Shown: positions 28,136 through 37,212, counted from the stretch's first letter. The stretch is DNA of 64,000 bases from DATFVA01 sp963832715 (GCA_963832715.1 CAWHVB010000003.1:416832-480831); one strand, 5' to 3'. Notes: generated by a model from the sequence alone, not told the origin. Translations and numbers: made by a program.

Positions 28136-28480
28136 TTAGTCGCCATTTTTATCCTGATTAAATTTTGGATGCTTATTCAGCAGCCGCTCTACAGGTTTAT
28201 TATTTATTATATGACTCTGGATGATTTCCTCAACGTCGTCGATGGTAACATAACTATACCAGATCTGTTCAGGGTAAACCACAATGCTGGGGCCGAATTC
28301 ACATGAATCAAGACACCCCGAAGAATTAACCCTCACTTTTGGTTTCAATCCAAGCTCCTTCACCCTTTGCTTCATCTTTGCCCTGATCTCAACACTCCCC
28401 TTATCAGAACAGCAGCCTCGCGGATCGTCTGGAGGCCTTTTATTTTCACACACAAAAATATGTTTTTCGTAACGCTTCAT
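28136..28480 (-). CDS. Thioredoxin-like [2Fe-2S] ferredoxin
   Basis: 114 aa. HIFVCENKRPPDDPRGCC and SSGCLDSCEFGP provide the four cluster Cys of thin, thioredoxin-like 2Fe-2S ferredoxins (as in NuoE-like or Shethna-type proteins). Family members carry electrons in the cytoplasm; partner unknown. It is the first gene of an apparent ferredoxin-nth-HD-peroxiredoxin row. Confidence 0.88.
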   Translation of the reverse strand: MKRYEKHIFVCENKRPPDDPRGCCSDKGSVEIRAKMKQRVKELGLKPKVRVNSSGCLDSCEFGPSIVVYPEQIWYSYVTIDDVEEIIQSHIINNKPVERLLNKHPKFNQDKNGD

Positions 28481-28652
28481 AAGAAATAATTTACAATTAA
28501 AAATGAATAATTAACAATTATAAAAGTTACTAATAAATATCTAAACGTGATATTCAAATGGCGGGGAATAAGCGTCACCGGATTATTATGGGGTAAATGG
28601 CAGGAAATCATGCCAGATGATCAAATTAATATAGTTTAGTACCGTATTTATA

Positions 28653-28685
28653 TTTGGTTATATTGAGGGAAATGTTTTATTTTTG
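28653..28685 (+). promoter_or_regulatory. Bacteroidota-type promoter of the tRNA genes
   Basis: TTTG (28653-28656) and TATTTTTG (28678-28685, matching TAnnTTTG) are separated by 21 bases, the spacing known for Bacteroidota sigmaA promoters. The predicted start is about 10 bases before tRNA-Gln. An identical arrangement is seen before the barrel gene at 42866. Confidence 0.55.
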
Positions 28686-28701
28686 AACCTCAAATAAAAA
28701 T

Positions 28702-28774
28702 TGCCTCGTGGTGTAATTGGCAACACGTCTGACTCTGGATCAGAAGAGTCCAGGTTCGAGCCCTGGCGAGGCAA
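28702..28774 (+). tRNA. tRNA-Gln (anticodon CTG)
   Basis: Acceptor TGCCTCG/CGAGGCA pairs over 7 bp, the anticodon stem TCTGA/TCAGA encloses loop CTCTGGA with anticodon CTG, and the T arm is CCAGG-TTCGAGC-CCTGG. CCA is not encoded. Confidence 0.93.
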
Positions 28775-28800
28775 CTAATGAAAAGTCACGAAATCTTACT

Positions 28801-28860
28801 CCAGGGTGAGAAGTTTATCCCGCTGAAACGAAGTGTAGGCGGGAAGCCCTGGCGAGGCAA
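28801..28860 (+). repeat. Partial copy of the tRNA-Gln 3' end with nested hairpin
   Basis: AGCCCTGGCGAGGCAA at 28845-28860 repeats exactly the 3' end of tRNA-Gln (28759-28774). The stretch before it folds as CCAGGG...CCCTGG around an inner TCCCGC...GCGGGA stem. The duplicate tRNA end resembles an attachment-site scar, but no integrase gene is near. Confidence 0.6.
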
Positions 28861-28876
28861 TTATTATTTTTATACA

Positions 28877-28953
28877 GGCGCGTTCGTCTAGTGGCTTAGG
28901 ACGCCGCCCTCTCAAGGCGGAGATCACGGGTTCGAATCCCGTACGCGCTACCA
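28877..28953 (+). tRNA. tRNA-Glu (anticodon CTC)
   Basis: Acceptor GGCGCGT/ACGCGCT (with a terminal G-T pair), anticodon stem CCGCC/GGCGG around loop CTCTCAA (anticodon CTC), T arm ACGGG-TTCGAAT-CCCGT, encoded CCA at 28951-28953. The unusual G1-T72 pair is visible. Confidence 0.92.
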
Positions 28954-28973
28954 ATCCAATTTCGAAATAATTG

Positions 28974-29010
28974 AAAAGATAGCCATAGTCTTAGAATATC
29001 TATCTTTTTT
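28974..29010 (+). terminator. Rho-independent terminator after the tRNA pair
   Basis: AAAAGATAG pairs with CTATCTTTT (9 bp) around a 17-nt loop and ends in a T-tract. It lies 20 bases after tRNA-Glu, so it probably ends the tRNA transcript. Confidence 0.7.
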
Positions 29011-29111
29011 AGGCCTACAATTTTCCCACCTTTAATCGGGGAACTACAACTCACTTCAAAAAATTCATCAGGCCCAGAACTTAAAATAATGTTAACCGCA
29101 GTTTTTTCATC

Positions 29112-29321
29112 CTACCAAGATTTAATAGTTTTTATTTTATCGAGGATAGCAGTTCTAATTTCTTTCCAATCGATTTCAACCCCATATCCCCAATAATTAT
29201 CGTTATCGAGAAGATAACCTTTGTCAATTTGGAAGAAACCGTAATTTGATTCATCGATTGAAGTACGGTAATTACGAAGGCAAATTACTTCGCTAATAAA
29301 AAAAATCCTGACTGAACTATG
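29112..29321 (-). pseudogene. Unrecognised open frame without a start, probable remnant
   Basis: A 69-codon open frame lies in the 630-bp gap after the tRNA genes, ending in a stop at 29112. The translated segment (RNYRTSIDESNYGFFQID, then NYWGYGVEIDWKEIR) looks protein-like, but there is no ATG and an imperfect hairpin AATCCTG/CAGGATT (29306-29332) followed by T8 crosses its start. I do not recognise the family. The rest of 29011-29584 shows no gene apart from the palindrome before the Fic gene. Confidence 0.35.
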
Positions 29322-29535
29322 TCAACCAGGATTCTTCAGTAGAGCTTGTAGCGGGGGCCCGATACATACTCTACAGAAGCTATTTCGCAGGCAAAATCAA
29401 ACAATTTCTATGTTTAATCATGTTAAAATATTCCAAATAACTTAAGAATAGTGGTTGGATGAGTAGGAAAGCCAAAGCCGGAAAACGAGTAAAAATCAGG
29501 AAGTTTCTATAGGCAATTTAGATTAAGGATCTTTG

Positions 29536-29567
29536 TTATTCTAAGTAAATTGATTAACTTAGAATAA
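29536..29567. promoter_or_regulatory. 11-bp inverted repeat just upstream of the Fic gene
   Basis: TTATTCTAAGT (29536-29546) and ACTTAGAATAA (29557-29567) are perfect inverted arms separated by 10 bases, 17 bases before the Fic ATG. The size and place fit a dimeric repressor operator. The Fic protein itself ends in a winged-helix domain, so autoregulation is possible (inference). Confidence 0.5.
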
Positions 29568-29584
29568 GCAAATATCATATTCTA

Positions 29585-30728
29585 ATGAAAATTGAAAATT
29601 TCAGCTCCGGCAAGTATATACAGCAATATAAGTATAAAAGTTTTTTACCTGAGAAAATAAACCATGAATGGGTATGGGAAGATGGGAAACTAAATACACT
29701 TCTTTCGGAAGCAAATCTCAGACTTGGTGAATTGAATGCTTTCTCCCTCTATGTTCCCAATATTGATATTTTTATAAGGATGCACGTTGTTAAAGAGGCT
29801 ACCACATCTAGCAGAATAGAAGGCACCAGAACAGAAGTTGGGGAAGTTCTGCTAAAGGAGAGCGATGTTGACCCTGAGAAAAAAGACGATTGGCAAGAAG
29901 TTCAGAATTATATCATTGCAATGAACGACTCAGTAAACAGATTGAAGAAAGTACCTATATCAACACGATTGATAAAAGAAGCTCCATGAAATTTTAATGC
30001 AAGGTGTAAGAGGTGAAAACAAGACTCCAGGTAATTTCAGGGTGAGTCAGAACTGGATAGGTGGGGCAACCCTAAATGATGCAACCTTTATTCCACCACA
30101 TTTTGAAAATATGTCTGAGCTTATGGGTGATTTGGAAAATTTCCTTCATAACGAACAGATAAATGTTCCCGAGCTTATCAGAATAGCAATTGCTCATTAT
30201 CAGTTTGAAACAATACATCCATTCCTTGACGGTAATGGAAGGTTGGGAAGACTTCTGATTACATTATTCCTGGTGGATACAGGTTTTCTTCAGAAACCAA
30301 CTTTATACCTTTCTGACTATTTCGAGAAGCACAGGACTTTGTACTATGATAATTTGAATAAGGTCAGATTAACAAATGATATGGTTCAATGGGTTAAATT
30401 CTTTTTAGTAGCAGTAATTGAGACAAGTAAAAAAGGAGTAGAAACATTCATATCTATATTGAAACTGAAAGAAGAAATCGAACATAAAATGGATAATAAT
30501 ATCGGCAAGAGGCTATCAAAAGCAAGATCTCTTATGAATTTTTTGTACTCAAATCCGGTTATATCAATAGCCGATGCAGCAACATACCTGAAAGTTCATC
30601 CTACAACAGCTACGTCTCTTATTGAGGACTTGAGTAATATTGGAGTACTTACTGAGACTACCGGTTATAAACGGAATAGGATTTTTGAATTCAGGGAATA
30701 TTTATATCTGTTTTCAAAACCCGAATAA
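29585..30728 (+). CDS. Fic-domain protein with C-terminal winged helix, frameshifted as given
   Basis: Fic family: the N-terminal Fic_N part has ATTSSRIEGTRTEVGE, which is the (S/T)xxxE(G/N)-type inhibitory helix, and the Fic motif HPFLDGNGRLGR is complete. Fic enzymes transfer AMP, or other nucleotides, to protein side chains. The C-terminal ~70 residues (SIADAATYLKVHPTTATSLIEDL) look like a winged helix. The frame breaks near 29984: the first frame stops at 29989 after KEAP, while the neighbouring frame gives HEILMQGVRGENKTPGNFR. Removing one C gives a continuous 380-residue protein. No toxin partner or prophage gene is nearby. Confidence 0.85.
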
Positions 30729-31424
30729 AAAAGATTTTCTTAAAGAAATGTTTCAGTTAGTTGTGTTTCAATAATAATAAGATTTCTCTGAATATCGGCC
30801 ACGAGATCGAAGGACGGTATTTAACGTCGCAGGTTGTTTGCACCTGTCTCTGCCCGTATCTCATTTTTATACCCGCTTCAATTGCCTTTTTTTCTTTTCA
30901 TCAGGCTGTTTCTTTTTTGCCGCCCAATACGCTGCTCGCTTCAGTTTCTTCCACAACTTATCTTGTTTCACCACAAGGGTCAACTTGCCAACTTCATTCC
31001 AGGTTTCCGTATCATATAAAATTATTTTGTTTCCTCTTGTAACAACGGCAAAGAATCTGCCGTCGGGATCCTATTGTTTTGTCTTTCCACGTGATTTTGT
31101 AAGTTTCCCACTCTATACGAAGTGTTTTCTTCCCGCACTTCTTTACTGCCTTAAAAATAATGAACAATCCCATCAACAACAATAAACCTCTTACCCCTTG
31201 TTTAACCTTCAGATGTTTTAGTAATATTGGTTAAGATTATGCTGAAGGAGTTTTTGATGCATTCGGAACAGCATCAGGCCCGAGACAACTTTCTGACTAA
31301 GTGTTATTATTTTTCATTATCTATTCATATATATACTAAACCAAGGCTTTCCTGATACATCTGCCTTTTAATTTTAATCATCAATATATATTTTAAGATC
31401 AAATACTTTAATGGTTTATATAAA
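30729..31424. other. Gene-poor gap with one decayed reading frame
   Basis: The 696 bases between the Fic gene and the NHL gene hold no intact gene. A frameshifted WD40-like small ORF is on the minus strand. CCTTCAG (31206-31212) and CTGAAGG (31242-31248) form a hairpin followed by a T-run, possibly a terminator. Nothing else is supported. Confidence 0.5.
30867..31173 (-). pseudogene. Small WD40/propeller-like ORF, frameshifted
   Basis: From ATG 31173 one frame reads MGLFIIFKAVKKCGKKTLR to TWKDKTI; near 31068 the adjoining frame takes over with DPDGRFFAVVTRGNKIILYD (a beta-propeller-like blade) and a Lys-rich tail ending at 30867. Deleting one base gives a 101-residue ORF. Opposite-strand open frames here are shadows. 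Most likely a degraded or mis-sequenced small gene; family not certain. Confidence 0.4.
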
Positions 31425-32279
31425 ATGTCATTTTATACAGGGTTGATTACCTTTCTGCTGGTTTCGCTGCAGACATTCGCACAGACATTTACCTACCAGC
31501 TTTCAATTGGTAAATTCAAAAATGCTTCGTCATTCACTATCAGTTCTGCAGGAATACTATATATCACTGATGCCGGTTCGGATGAAATTTACAAGCTGGA
31601 TACTCTCGGATCCGAACTGAAGTATGTAGGCGGATACGGATGGGATGAGGGATCGTTTGATCAGCCTGTTGACGTTTTTGCAAACCCTCTGAATGTTTAC
31701 GTGGCTGATAAAAATAATCACCGTATCCAGAGGTTTGATAAGGACCTTAATTTCATCTCAAAGTTATATACACGGGAGAGCGATAACCCGGCGGAAAGGT
31801 TCGGGTACCCGTTAAGTGCGGTTACTTCCAACCAGGGTGATTTATTCATACTCGATTCCGAAAATAAACGGGTATTGAAATTCGATTTATTCGGTCATTT
31901 CATTCTTAATTTCGGAGGTTTCGACGGCGGGACTTATTCCCTGACAAATCCCAAACAAATGGTAGTCTCTCAGGGGAATAATCTCTATGTGCTCGACGGT
32001 AAAAATATAATAATTTACGATCAGTACGGTAATGGTGTAAATGAAATTGAGACGAATTATAACCTCAGGAGCATGACTCTCATTTTTAATAATCTGCTGC
32101 TGAACACCGAAAGTAAAATAATAATGTCTAACCTCAAATCGGGTGTCTTTAAGTTTTCCGAGATAAAGACCGATGATGAGAACAGCATCTCACCGATAGT
32201 AAGCAGTCTCATTTTTAACGGCAAACTTTATGTTCTTATGCAGGGTGAGATCAGGATATACAGCCTGGTAAAAAGTTGA
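31425..32279 (+). CDS. Exported NHL-repeat beta-propeller protein
   Basis: 284 aa with signal peptide (FYTGLITFLLVSLQTFAQ). Blades of the NHL type recur, such as QPVDVFANPLNVYVADKNNHRIQRFD and ITDAGSDEIYKLD. Such propellers mediate protein or ligand binding in the periplasm or on the surface. First of a four-gene plus-strand row; the next gene starts with TTG overlapping its TGA. Ligand unknown. Confidence 0.8.
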   Translation: MSFYTGLITFLLVSLQTFAQTFTYQLSIGKFKNASSFTISSAGILYITDAGSDEIYKLDTLGSELKYVGGYGWDEGSFDQPVDVFANPLNVYVADKNNHRIQRFDKDLNFISKLYTRESDNPAERFGYPLSAVTSNQGDLFILDSENKRVLKFDLFGHFILNFGGFDGGTYSLTNPKQMVVSQGNNLYVLDGKNIIIYDQYGNGVNEIETNYNLRSMTLIFNNLLLNTESKIIMSNLKSGVFKFSEIKTDDENSISPIVSSLIFNGKLYVLMQGEIRIYSLVKS

Positions 32280-32752
32280 ATTATAGAGTCATTTACATAA
32301 AATCCATTTTAATCTTTTTAATCGTGACCTGGTGCTGGGGAATTATCTCCCCCATTATGCTGCCGCCTTATTTTGCAAAGTTATTTCCGGGAATTTTCCT
32401 GGACAGACTATATTCACTTGTCTGTCACCAGGATCCCACAAAATCATTTTATATTTTCGGTAATAAACTTGAGGTCTGCGCGAGATGTTCAGGCATTTAT
32501 TCAGGAGCTTTAATTTTTTCCCTGGCAGCTTTATTCCTTCCGCAGCTGCGGCCAAAGACCAGAGTATGGCTTTTTTTAAGTATGGCAATTATGGCCGGTG
32601 ATGTGCTGTTTTATTCATCGGGATTCTATCATTATTCAAAGTGGATTGCTTTTACTACCGGACTGATTTTGGGATCAGTTTCGATTCTTTATATTTTTGC
32701 GGGTATTGAAGAATATTTTATAGAGTTAAAATTAAGTTCAAATGTCCAATAA
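32276..32752 (+). CDS. DUF2085 membrane protein
   Basis: 158 aa with four hydrophobic segments. SLVCHQDPTKSFYIFGNKLEV and CARCSGIYSG are the conserved Cys motifs of DUF2085. Start is probably TTG 32276, overlapping the upstream stop (TTGA). Function of the family is unknown. Its end overlaps the next gene by 11 bases. Confidence 0.8.
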   Translation: MNYRVIYIKSILIFLIVTWCWGIISPIMLPPYFAKLFPGIFLDRLYSLVCHQDPTKSFYIFGNKLEVCARCSGIYSGALIFSLAALFLPQLRPKTRVWLFLSMAIMAGDVLFYSSGFYHYSKWIAFTTGLILGSVSILYIFAGIEEYFIELKLSSNVQ

Positions 32753-33251
32753 AGTTTATTTGCCTCCCCTTGTTGCAGGTTTCGGTGCAGCGGTCCTTAC
32801 TACCGTACCGGGTGTAAGAGAATTCGGATGCTGTCTCATAGTCCCTCTTGCAGTTTTTACAGCACTTCTCCTTTACAGAAAAACACTAAATCAAGACACC
32901 AATGTCACAGTTAAAACGAGTTTATTAATTGGTTTCCTGACCGGTTTATTTGCGGCGCTGTTCTCGACATTTTTTGATGTTATCATTACGCTCTTTACGC
33001 GTTCAAATGATTTTGTTGAGACCTTGCCTCAGACAAGGCAGGTACTCGAAAGCTTTAAGCTCGGTGAAGCAGCCAAACAGACAATCGATTTAATGGAGGG
33101 GATGGCAAAACAGATTACCTCGACAGGTTTCTCTTTACTGTATACCCTTTTTATCCTGATAAGCAATCTTATTGTTGATTCTATTTTCGGCCTGTTAGGC
33201 GGTATAATCGGCAGAATGATTGTAAACAGGAGAACTCCGCCGACACCCTAA
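32742..33251 (+). CDS. Hypothetical membrane protein
   Basis: 169 aa with three to four hydrophobic segments (about residues 8-45, 58-82, 128-160). A DUF4199-like fold is possible but not secure. It overlaps the DUF2085 gene and is followed by another small membrane-protein gene, suggesting one transcript. No catalytic motif is visible. Confidence 0.55.
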   Translation: MSNKVYLPPLVAGFGAAVLTTVPGVREFGCCLIVPLAVFTALLLYRKTLNQDTNVTVKTSLLIGFLTGLFAALFSTFFDVIITLFTRSNDFVETLPQTRQVLESFKLGEAAKQTIDLMEGMAKQITSTGFSLLYTLFILISNLIVDSIFGLLGGIIGRMIVNRRTPPTP

Positions 33252-33263
33252 ATTTAACACCAT

Positions 33264-33563
33264 ATGATATCTGCATTTATATTTTTTCTACACCTGATTT
33301 TTGCTCTAATTATTTTTACCAAAAAATGGCAGAGCGAAAACCTTAAATCAGGCTTTCTTAATCTCGGGTTAATAGGGGTTCTGTTCGCCGTGGGTTGGTC
33401 TATAACCGGGATTATTGCAAAGGCAGTGATGGACTCAAAAGGACTGGGATTGTACTTTGACAGGGATACCTTTTCGCTCACTCTTCTGACGATCGGGGAA
33501 ATCTTTTTCTACAGGATTTATTACAAGGAAGTACCTGATCAGGCTCAGGAAAATAAAGTTTAG
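33264..33563 (+). CDS. Small hypothetical membrane protein
   Basis: 99 aa with three hydrophobic segments (about residues 3-18, 32-55, 68-88) and no recognised motif. Last in the NHL-DUF2085 row; it converges with the TonB-family gene on the other strand. Confidence 0.55.
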   Translation: MISAFIFFLHLIFALIIFTKKWQSENLKSGFLNLGLIGVLFAVGWSITGIIAKAVMDSKGLGLYFDRDTFSLTLLTIGEIFFYRIYYKEVPDQAQENKV

Positions 33564-33587
33564 ACTGTGTTTAAGACAACAAACGAG

Positions 33588-34283
33588 TTATTGAAGGCGG
33601 TAAGGGAAAACGATAACTGCGGTCTGCTCTGACTGTTTCTGACCGGGAGCCAGGGCTTCAAACCGCCATTGTCTTAAGGAATTTATAGCCGCATTTTCAA
33701 GCCTTGTATCAGCTTTTGTAAGAGGCAGGATATTCCCGACAGTGCCGTCAGGCAGTATCGAAAATCTAAGTCTTATATCAATTTCTTTATTAACACCATC
33801 CGGGTAATCGGGAATTATATAGCTGTATATTCTACGCTGACCCTGGCCGCCCCAGTCAATATCATACCCGAAGCTCCCCTCTCCTTCGGCCTTATTCCCC
33901 TGCCCCGCTGTTGTAACTTTTGAATCAGTATTTTCTTTAGTTTCAGTTTTAACCGTTTTTGTCTCTTCCTTCTGCTTATCTGCGGGTTTTACTACATTCT
34001 CTTCGGAAGTATTCTTTGCTTTCGGCAGTTCAACTTCTTTCACTATCTTATTCTTATCCACCGTCTCATTCGTTTCAGCTTTTGCCTTTTCTTCAACCTG
34101 GTTTATCTCGGTTCCGATCGCACCTGATGAACCCTGCTGGTTGGATTTTCCAAAAGAAAGTTCAACGTATTCGCGGGGCGGATAATCCATAGTAAACTTT
34201 ATAAACAGAAGCAGAATAAAGATGAGTATATGGATAATCATCGAGATCGAAAATGAAATATGTCTGATCGAGTTATATGTCAT
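33588..34283 (-). CDS. TonB family protein (TolA/TonB-like)
   Basis: 231 aa. One N-terminal membrane helix (about residues 10-30), a Lys/Glu-rich periplasmic linker (about 45-140), and a C-terminal TonB domain whose core reads LRFSILPDGTVGNI and NSLRQWRFEALAPG. It carries proton-motive energy from an ExbB/ExbD motor to outer-membrane partners. Six bases after exbD ends; last gene of the envelope operon. Confidence 0.88.
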   Translation of the reverse strand: MTYNSIRHISFSISMIIHILIFILLLFIKFTMDYPPREYVELSFGKSNQQGSSGAIGTEINQVEEKAKAETNETVDKNKIVKEVELPKAKNTSEENVVKPADKQKEETKTVKTETKENTDSKVTTAGQGNKAEGEGSFGYDIDWGGQGQRRIYSYIIPDYPDGVNKEIDIRLRFSILPDGTVGNILPLTKADTRLENAAINSLRQWRFEALAPGQKQSEQTAVIVFPYRLQ

Positions 34284-34289
34284 TATTCT

Positions 34290-34694
34290 TTACAGTTTTT
34301 CTTTCTCAGTCTGAATCGTAAATTTATCTATACCCGTAGCTTTCGCAGCGTCAATTACCTTAATTACGAGGTCGACGGCCACAGTTTTGTCAGCACGAAT
34401 AATAAGGTTCTGCTCTTTTCCCTCACCCTTCATCAAGGCAAGTCTTGCAGGGAGTTCATCAACAGTTACCTCATCCTCGCCGGCATAAATTCCTCCCGCA
34501 GCTGTAAGCGTCACGATTAATTGAGACGGAGATGTTTGTTCGTTTGTCTTCGAACCCGGCAGTTTAACCTTTACACCCGTCTGAATTACGAACTGCGAAG
34601 TAAGAAGAAAGAATATAAGCAGCAGCATTACGATATCCGTTAAGGATGAATAACTAAAAATGGCCAGCGGTTCGTTTGATGTATTAAATTTCAT
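34290..34694 (-). CDS. exbD: ExbD/TolR biopolymer transport protein
   Basis: 134 aa with one N-terminal helix (LTDIVMLLLIFFLLTSQFV) whose Asp is the conserved proton-carrying residue, then a periplasmic domain. Works with the ExbB/TolQ homologue encoded 8 bp upstream. TolR and ExbD cannot be told apart from this sequence alone. Confidence 0.92.
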   Translation of the reverse strand: MKFNTSNEPLAIFSYSSLTDIVMLLLIFFLLTSQFVIQTGVKVKLPGSKTNEQTSPSQLIVTLTAAGGIYAGEDEVTVDELPARLALMKGEGKEQNLIIRADKTVAVDLVIKVIDAAKATGIDKFTIQTEKEKL

Positions 34695-34702
34695 TGATCA
34701 AC

Positions 34703-35359
34703 CTATATATCAATTTCTATTTCTTCTTCAAATTCCGACTGGGCCGAAGAACTGTCCTGTATAATATCTACCACATCATTTGCCACGGTTTCCATATCGC
34801 CTACCAGCTTTTTCACCGCACTAAGGAAATAATTGTAGAAAGCTAGAGCCGGGATGCCTACCATCAGTCCGAATGCAGTTGTAAGTAGTGCTTCCCATAT
34901 TCCGCCGGCAAGATCGCTCGGGTTAGCAGAGCCGGCAAGGTCTTCGATAGTCATAAAAGCTGTAATCATTCCAGTTACCGTTCCGAGAAAACCGAGCAGA
35001 GGAGCAATACCGGAGATCGAAGCCAGCACAGCCAGTCCTTTTTCAAGTTTACTGATTTCCTGGCGCCCCGCGTTTTCGATAGCCTCTTTAACTCTCTCAT
35101 GACCGAGCTTATATTTAGTCAGGCCTTTCCGGATGATATTTGCAACGGGCGACTTCTCTTCCATACAATAACTTATCGCTCCGGATATATCCTTCTTTTT
35201 TAACATCCCCCTGATCCTGACCATAAAGGCAGGGACGTTAATTTTAGCTTTCCTGATCACAATATATCTGTCTATAATCACCGTCAATCCAATTATAGAG
35301 CAGGCCAGAATAAACCACATAATTATTCCGCCCTTGAGAAATATTGAAAACAACTCCAT
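34703..35359 (-). CDS. exbB: MotA/TolQ/ExbB proton channel protein
   Basis: 218 aa with three transmembrane helices. GLAVLASISGIAPLLGFLGTVTGMI is the signature region of the family, and LTTAFGLMVGIPALAFYN the third helix. It forms the stator with ExbD/TolR. It starts 26 bp after the HU-SPOR gene, which favours a Tol-like role in envelope constriction over nutrient uptake, but this is inference. Confidence 0.93.
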   Translation of the reverse strand: MELFSIFLKGGIIMWFILACSIIGLTVIIDRYIVIRKAKINVPAFMVRIRGMLKKKDISGAISYCMEEKSPVANIIRKGLTKYKLGHERVKEAIENAGRQEISKLEKGLAVLASISGIAPLLGFLGTVTGMITAFMTIEDLAGSANPSDLAGGIWEALLTTAFGLMVGIPALAFYNYFLSAVKKLVGDMETVANDVVDIIQDSSSAQSEFEEEIEIDI

Positions 35360-35385
35360 AGTCTTCCTTTTCCTTTTCGATTATT

Positions 35386-37212
35386 TTATTTACCGTTTAC
35401 GAAATTTTCAGCCTCATTTAACGAGTTAAAATATCCCACTCTCACCCTGTAATACAATCCCATTCCCGGTATTGTAGATTTCTCAGCAAAAGCGGTGTAT
35501 CCCGCATCGCGATATTTCTTTACCTGAGCAAGCGCTATAGTCTGACTTTTCCATGATGAAGTCTGCACCATTATGCCATCAGGATATTTATAGATATAGT
35601 TTCCTATTCGTTCGGCATCAACCGGTTCTCTAACTTCCGTTAAATCCTGCTTTGCATTATTGATCTGACTGCCGTTCCCTGGTGTTTTATCAAGAGAATT
35701 TTTTGCATTTCCCGGGCCATTTAAATCAGCGGGTGTTTTCTCGCCCGGTTTTTCATACGGATAAGTAACCGGTACATCATAATCTCTTTCAATCACCTTA
35801 GTCTGCTGTCCGGCTTCACCCTGCTGGTTCGCGCCTGTCTCATTGTCAGCGCTCTTTAATTTAAGATATAGAAATATTATACCTGCCAGGGCAATTATCA
35901 CTACCAGGGCAATTATGAAGGAAGGGAGGCTGCTCCTCTCCCTGTATCCGCGGTATTCATGATTCCGGCTGCTTTTCTTTTTAACAGGCGGTTCTTCAAT
36001 TTCATCGAGTCCTTCAATTCCGGAAAGATCAAAATCAAATTCTGCAGTGGTACGTCTTACTTTCTGATACCCGCCGCGCACTTCCGTAATACGCCTGGGT
36101 TTCTCTTCTTCCTGTTCTTCAGATTCATCAAAGTGTGATGTCGTGAATTCTTTAGTAAGAGATGTAACCCGCTGAAAGTTCTTCGGAACAGGCTCCTGAT
36201 GTTCAGGTTCAGCAGGAGTTTCCGGCTCCGGCTGTTCGTCAATTATTTCTTCATCTTCAATTTCCGGCTGATATTTTTCTTCGGAAGCTTCCGCTTCTTT
36301 ATCTTCTATCTCATCGTTTGATCGTTTTTCCGGTTGCTGTACTGATAATTCTGTTTCTTCCTCATACAGCGGGATCTCTTCATCCTCGTCGTCTATCACC
36401 TCTTCAAATATATTTTCATCCGTCTGATCTTCTTTTTCCTCCTCGAACAAAGGGACTGTCTCTTCGGGCTCATCAGAATTTATCTCATACTTATGCAATA
36501 AATTTTCGTCAGAACTTTCTGCAGCAGGTTCATTCACATCACCGGGAGCATCTTCCTCTACAAATTCTTCGGAAAGGTTTTCCCCAAAATCCCAGGAGAG
36601 GTTTTCAAATTCGCGGGTCCGCATAAAATCGCTTCGTGTAGGAACTTCGGGTTCAACCGGACTATTCCCCACTCCCAGCTTCTTCCAGTCAAACGGTCCC
36701 TCTCCTTCATCTTCCGACGATTTCAGATGTATGGTCTCGGTTTCCTTCCCGCCTTCAGTTCTCTCCGATTCTTCAATCAATCTTTCTATTTTGGATTCAA
36801 TCAAACTTCTCAATTCTGTGCCGGATGGCGGAATAAAAAATTCGGTTTCTCTTACTCCTTTTAAAGGAATGACCGGCTTACCAATGCTCAGGCTGAAGTA
36901 TGAATCGACAGTGTGATACTCTTCTTCAAATCCCGAAGGCACATTGAAGATTATCTCTTCGCCTCCATTTTCATCGTCTATAAAGACGATAAGATCAGAA
37001 TAAATAAACTTATCACCGGACTCCTGTCTCGATTTGTTCTCAATCTGGCCAACCCGAAGCTGGAATAACCCGACACCGCCGATCCTGAGCGACTGACCCG
37101 GCTTAAGCTTTTCCGAAGCATTTTTCAAAAATATCTCGAAGAACTTCTTTGCCTCAGTATCAGGCACACCGGCTTTCTTAGAGATCTTTCTAATAATTTC
37201 TGCTTTTTTCAT
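35386..37212 (-). CDS. HU-like / transmembrane / SPOR protein
   Basis: 608 aa. N-terminal ~95 residues resemble an HU/IHF fold (MKKAEIIRKISKKAGVPDTEA, then GQSLRIGGVGLFQLR), then a strongly acidic, probably disordered region (about 130-395, many E/D/P), one membrane helix near 425-447, and a C-terminal SPOR domain (about 535-608, MVQTSSWKSQTIALAQVKKY ... GLYYRVRVGYFNS). SPOR domains bind denuded septal peptidoglycan. The HU-like part would be cytosolic and could bind DNA or protein. Such HU-SPOR proteins are known in Bacteroidota (HU-CCDC81-type). Between a barrel gene and exbB. Confidence 0.8.
   Translation of the reverse strand: MKKAEIIRKISKKAGVPDTEAKKFFEIFLKNASEKLKPGQSLRIGGVGLFQLRVGQIENKSRQESGDKFIYSDLIVFIDDENGGEEIIFNVPSGFEEEYHTVDSYFSLSIGKPVIPLKGVRETEFFIPPSGTELRSLIESKIERLIEESERTEGGKETETIHLKSSEDEGEGPFDWKKLGVGNSPVEPEVPTRSDFMRTREFENLSWDFGENLSEEFVEEDAPGDVNEPAAESSDENLLHKYEINSDEPEETVPLFEEEKEDQTDENIFEEVIDDEDEEIPLYEEETELSVQQPEKRSNDEIEDKEAEASEEKYQPEIEDEEIIDEQPEPETPAEPEHQEPVPKNFQRVTSLTKEFTTSHFDESEEQEEEKPRRITEVRGGYQKVRRTTAEFDFDLSGIEGLDEIEEPPVKKKSSRNHEYRGYRERSSLPSFIIALVVIIALAGIIFLYLKLKSADNETGANQQGEAGQQTKVIERDYDVPVTYPYEKPGEKTPADLNGPGNAKNSLDKTPGNGSQINNAKQDLTEVREPVDAERIGNYIYKYPDGIMVQTSSWKSQTIALAQVKKYRDAGYTAFAEKSTIPGMGLYYRVRVGYFNSLNEAENFVNGK

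Noticed and set aside
30761..31185. Plus-strand frames of 60-115 codons
   Set aside because: They are shadows of the minus-strand WD40-like remnant.
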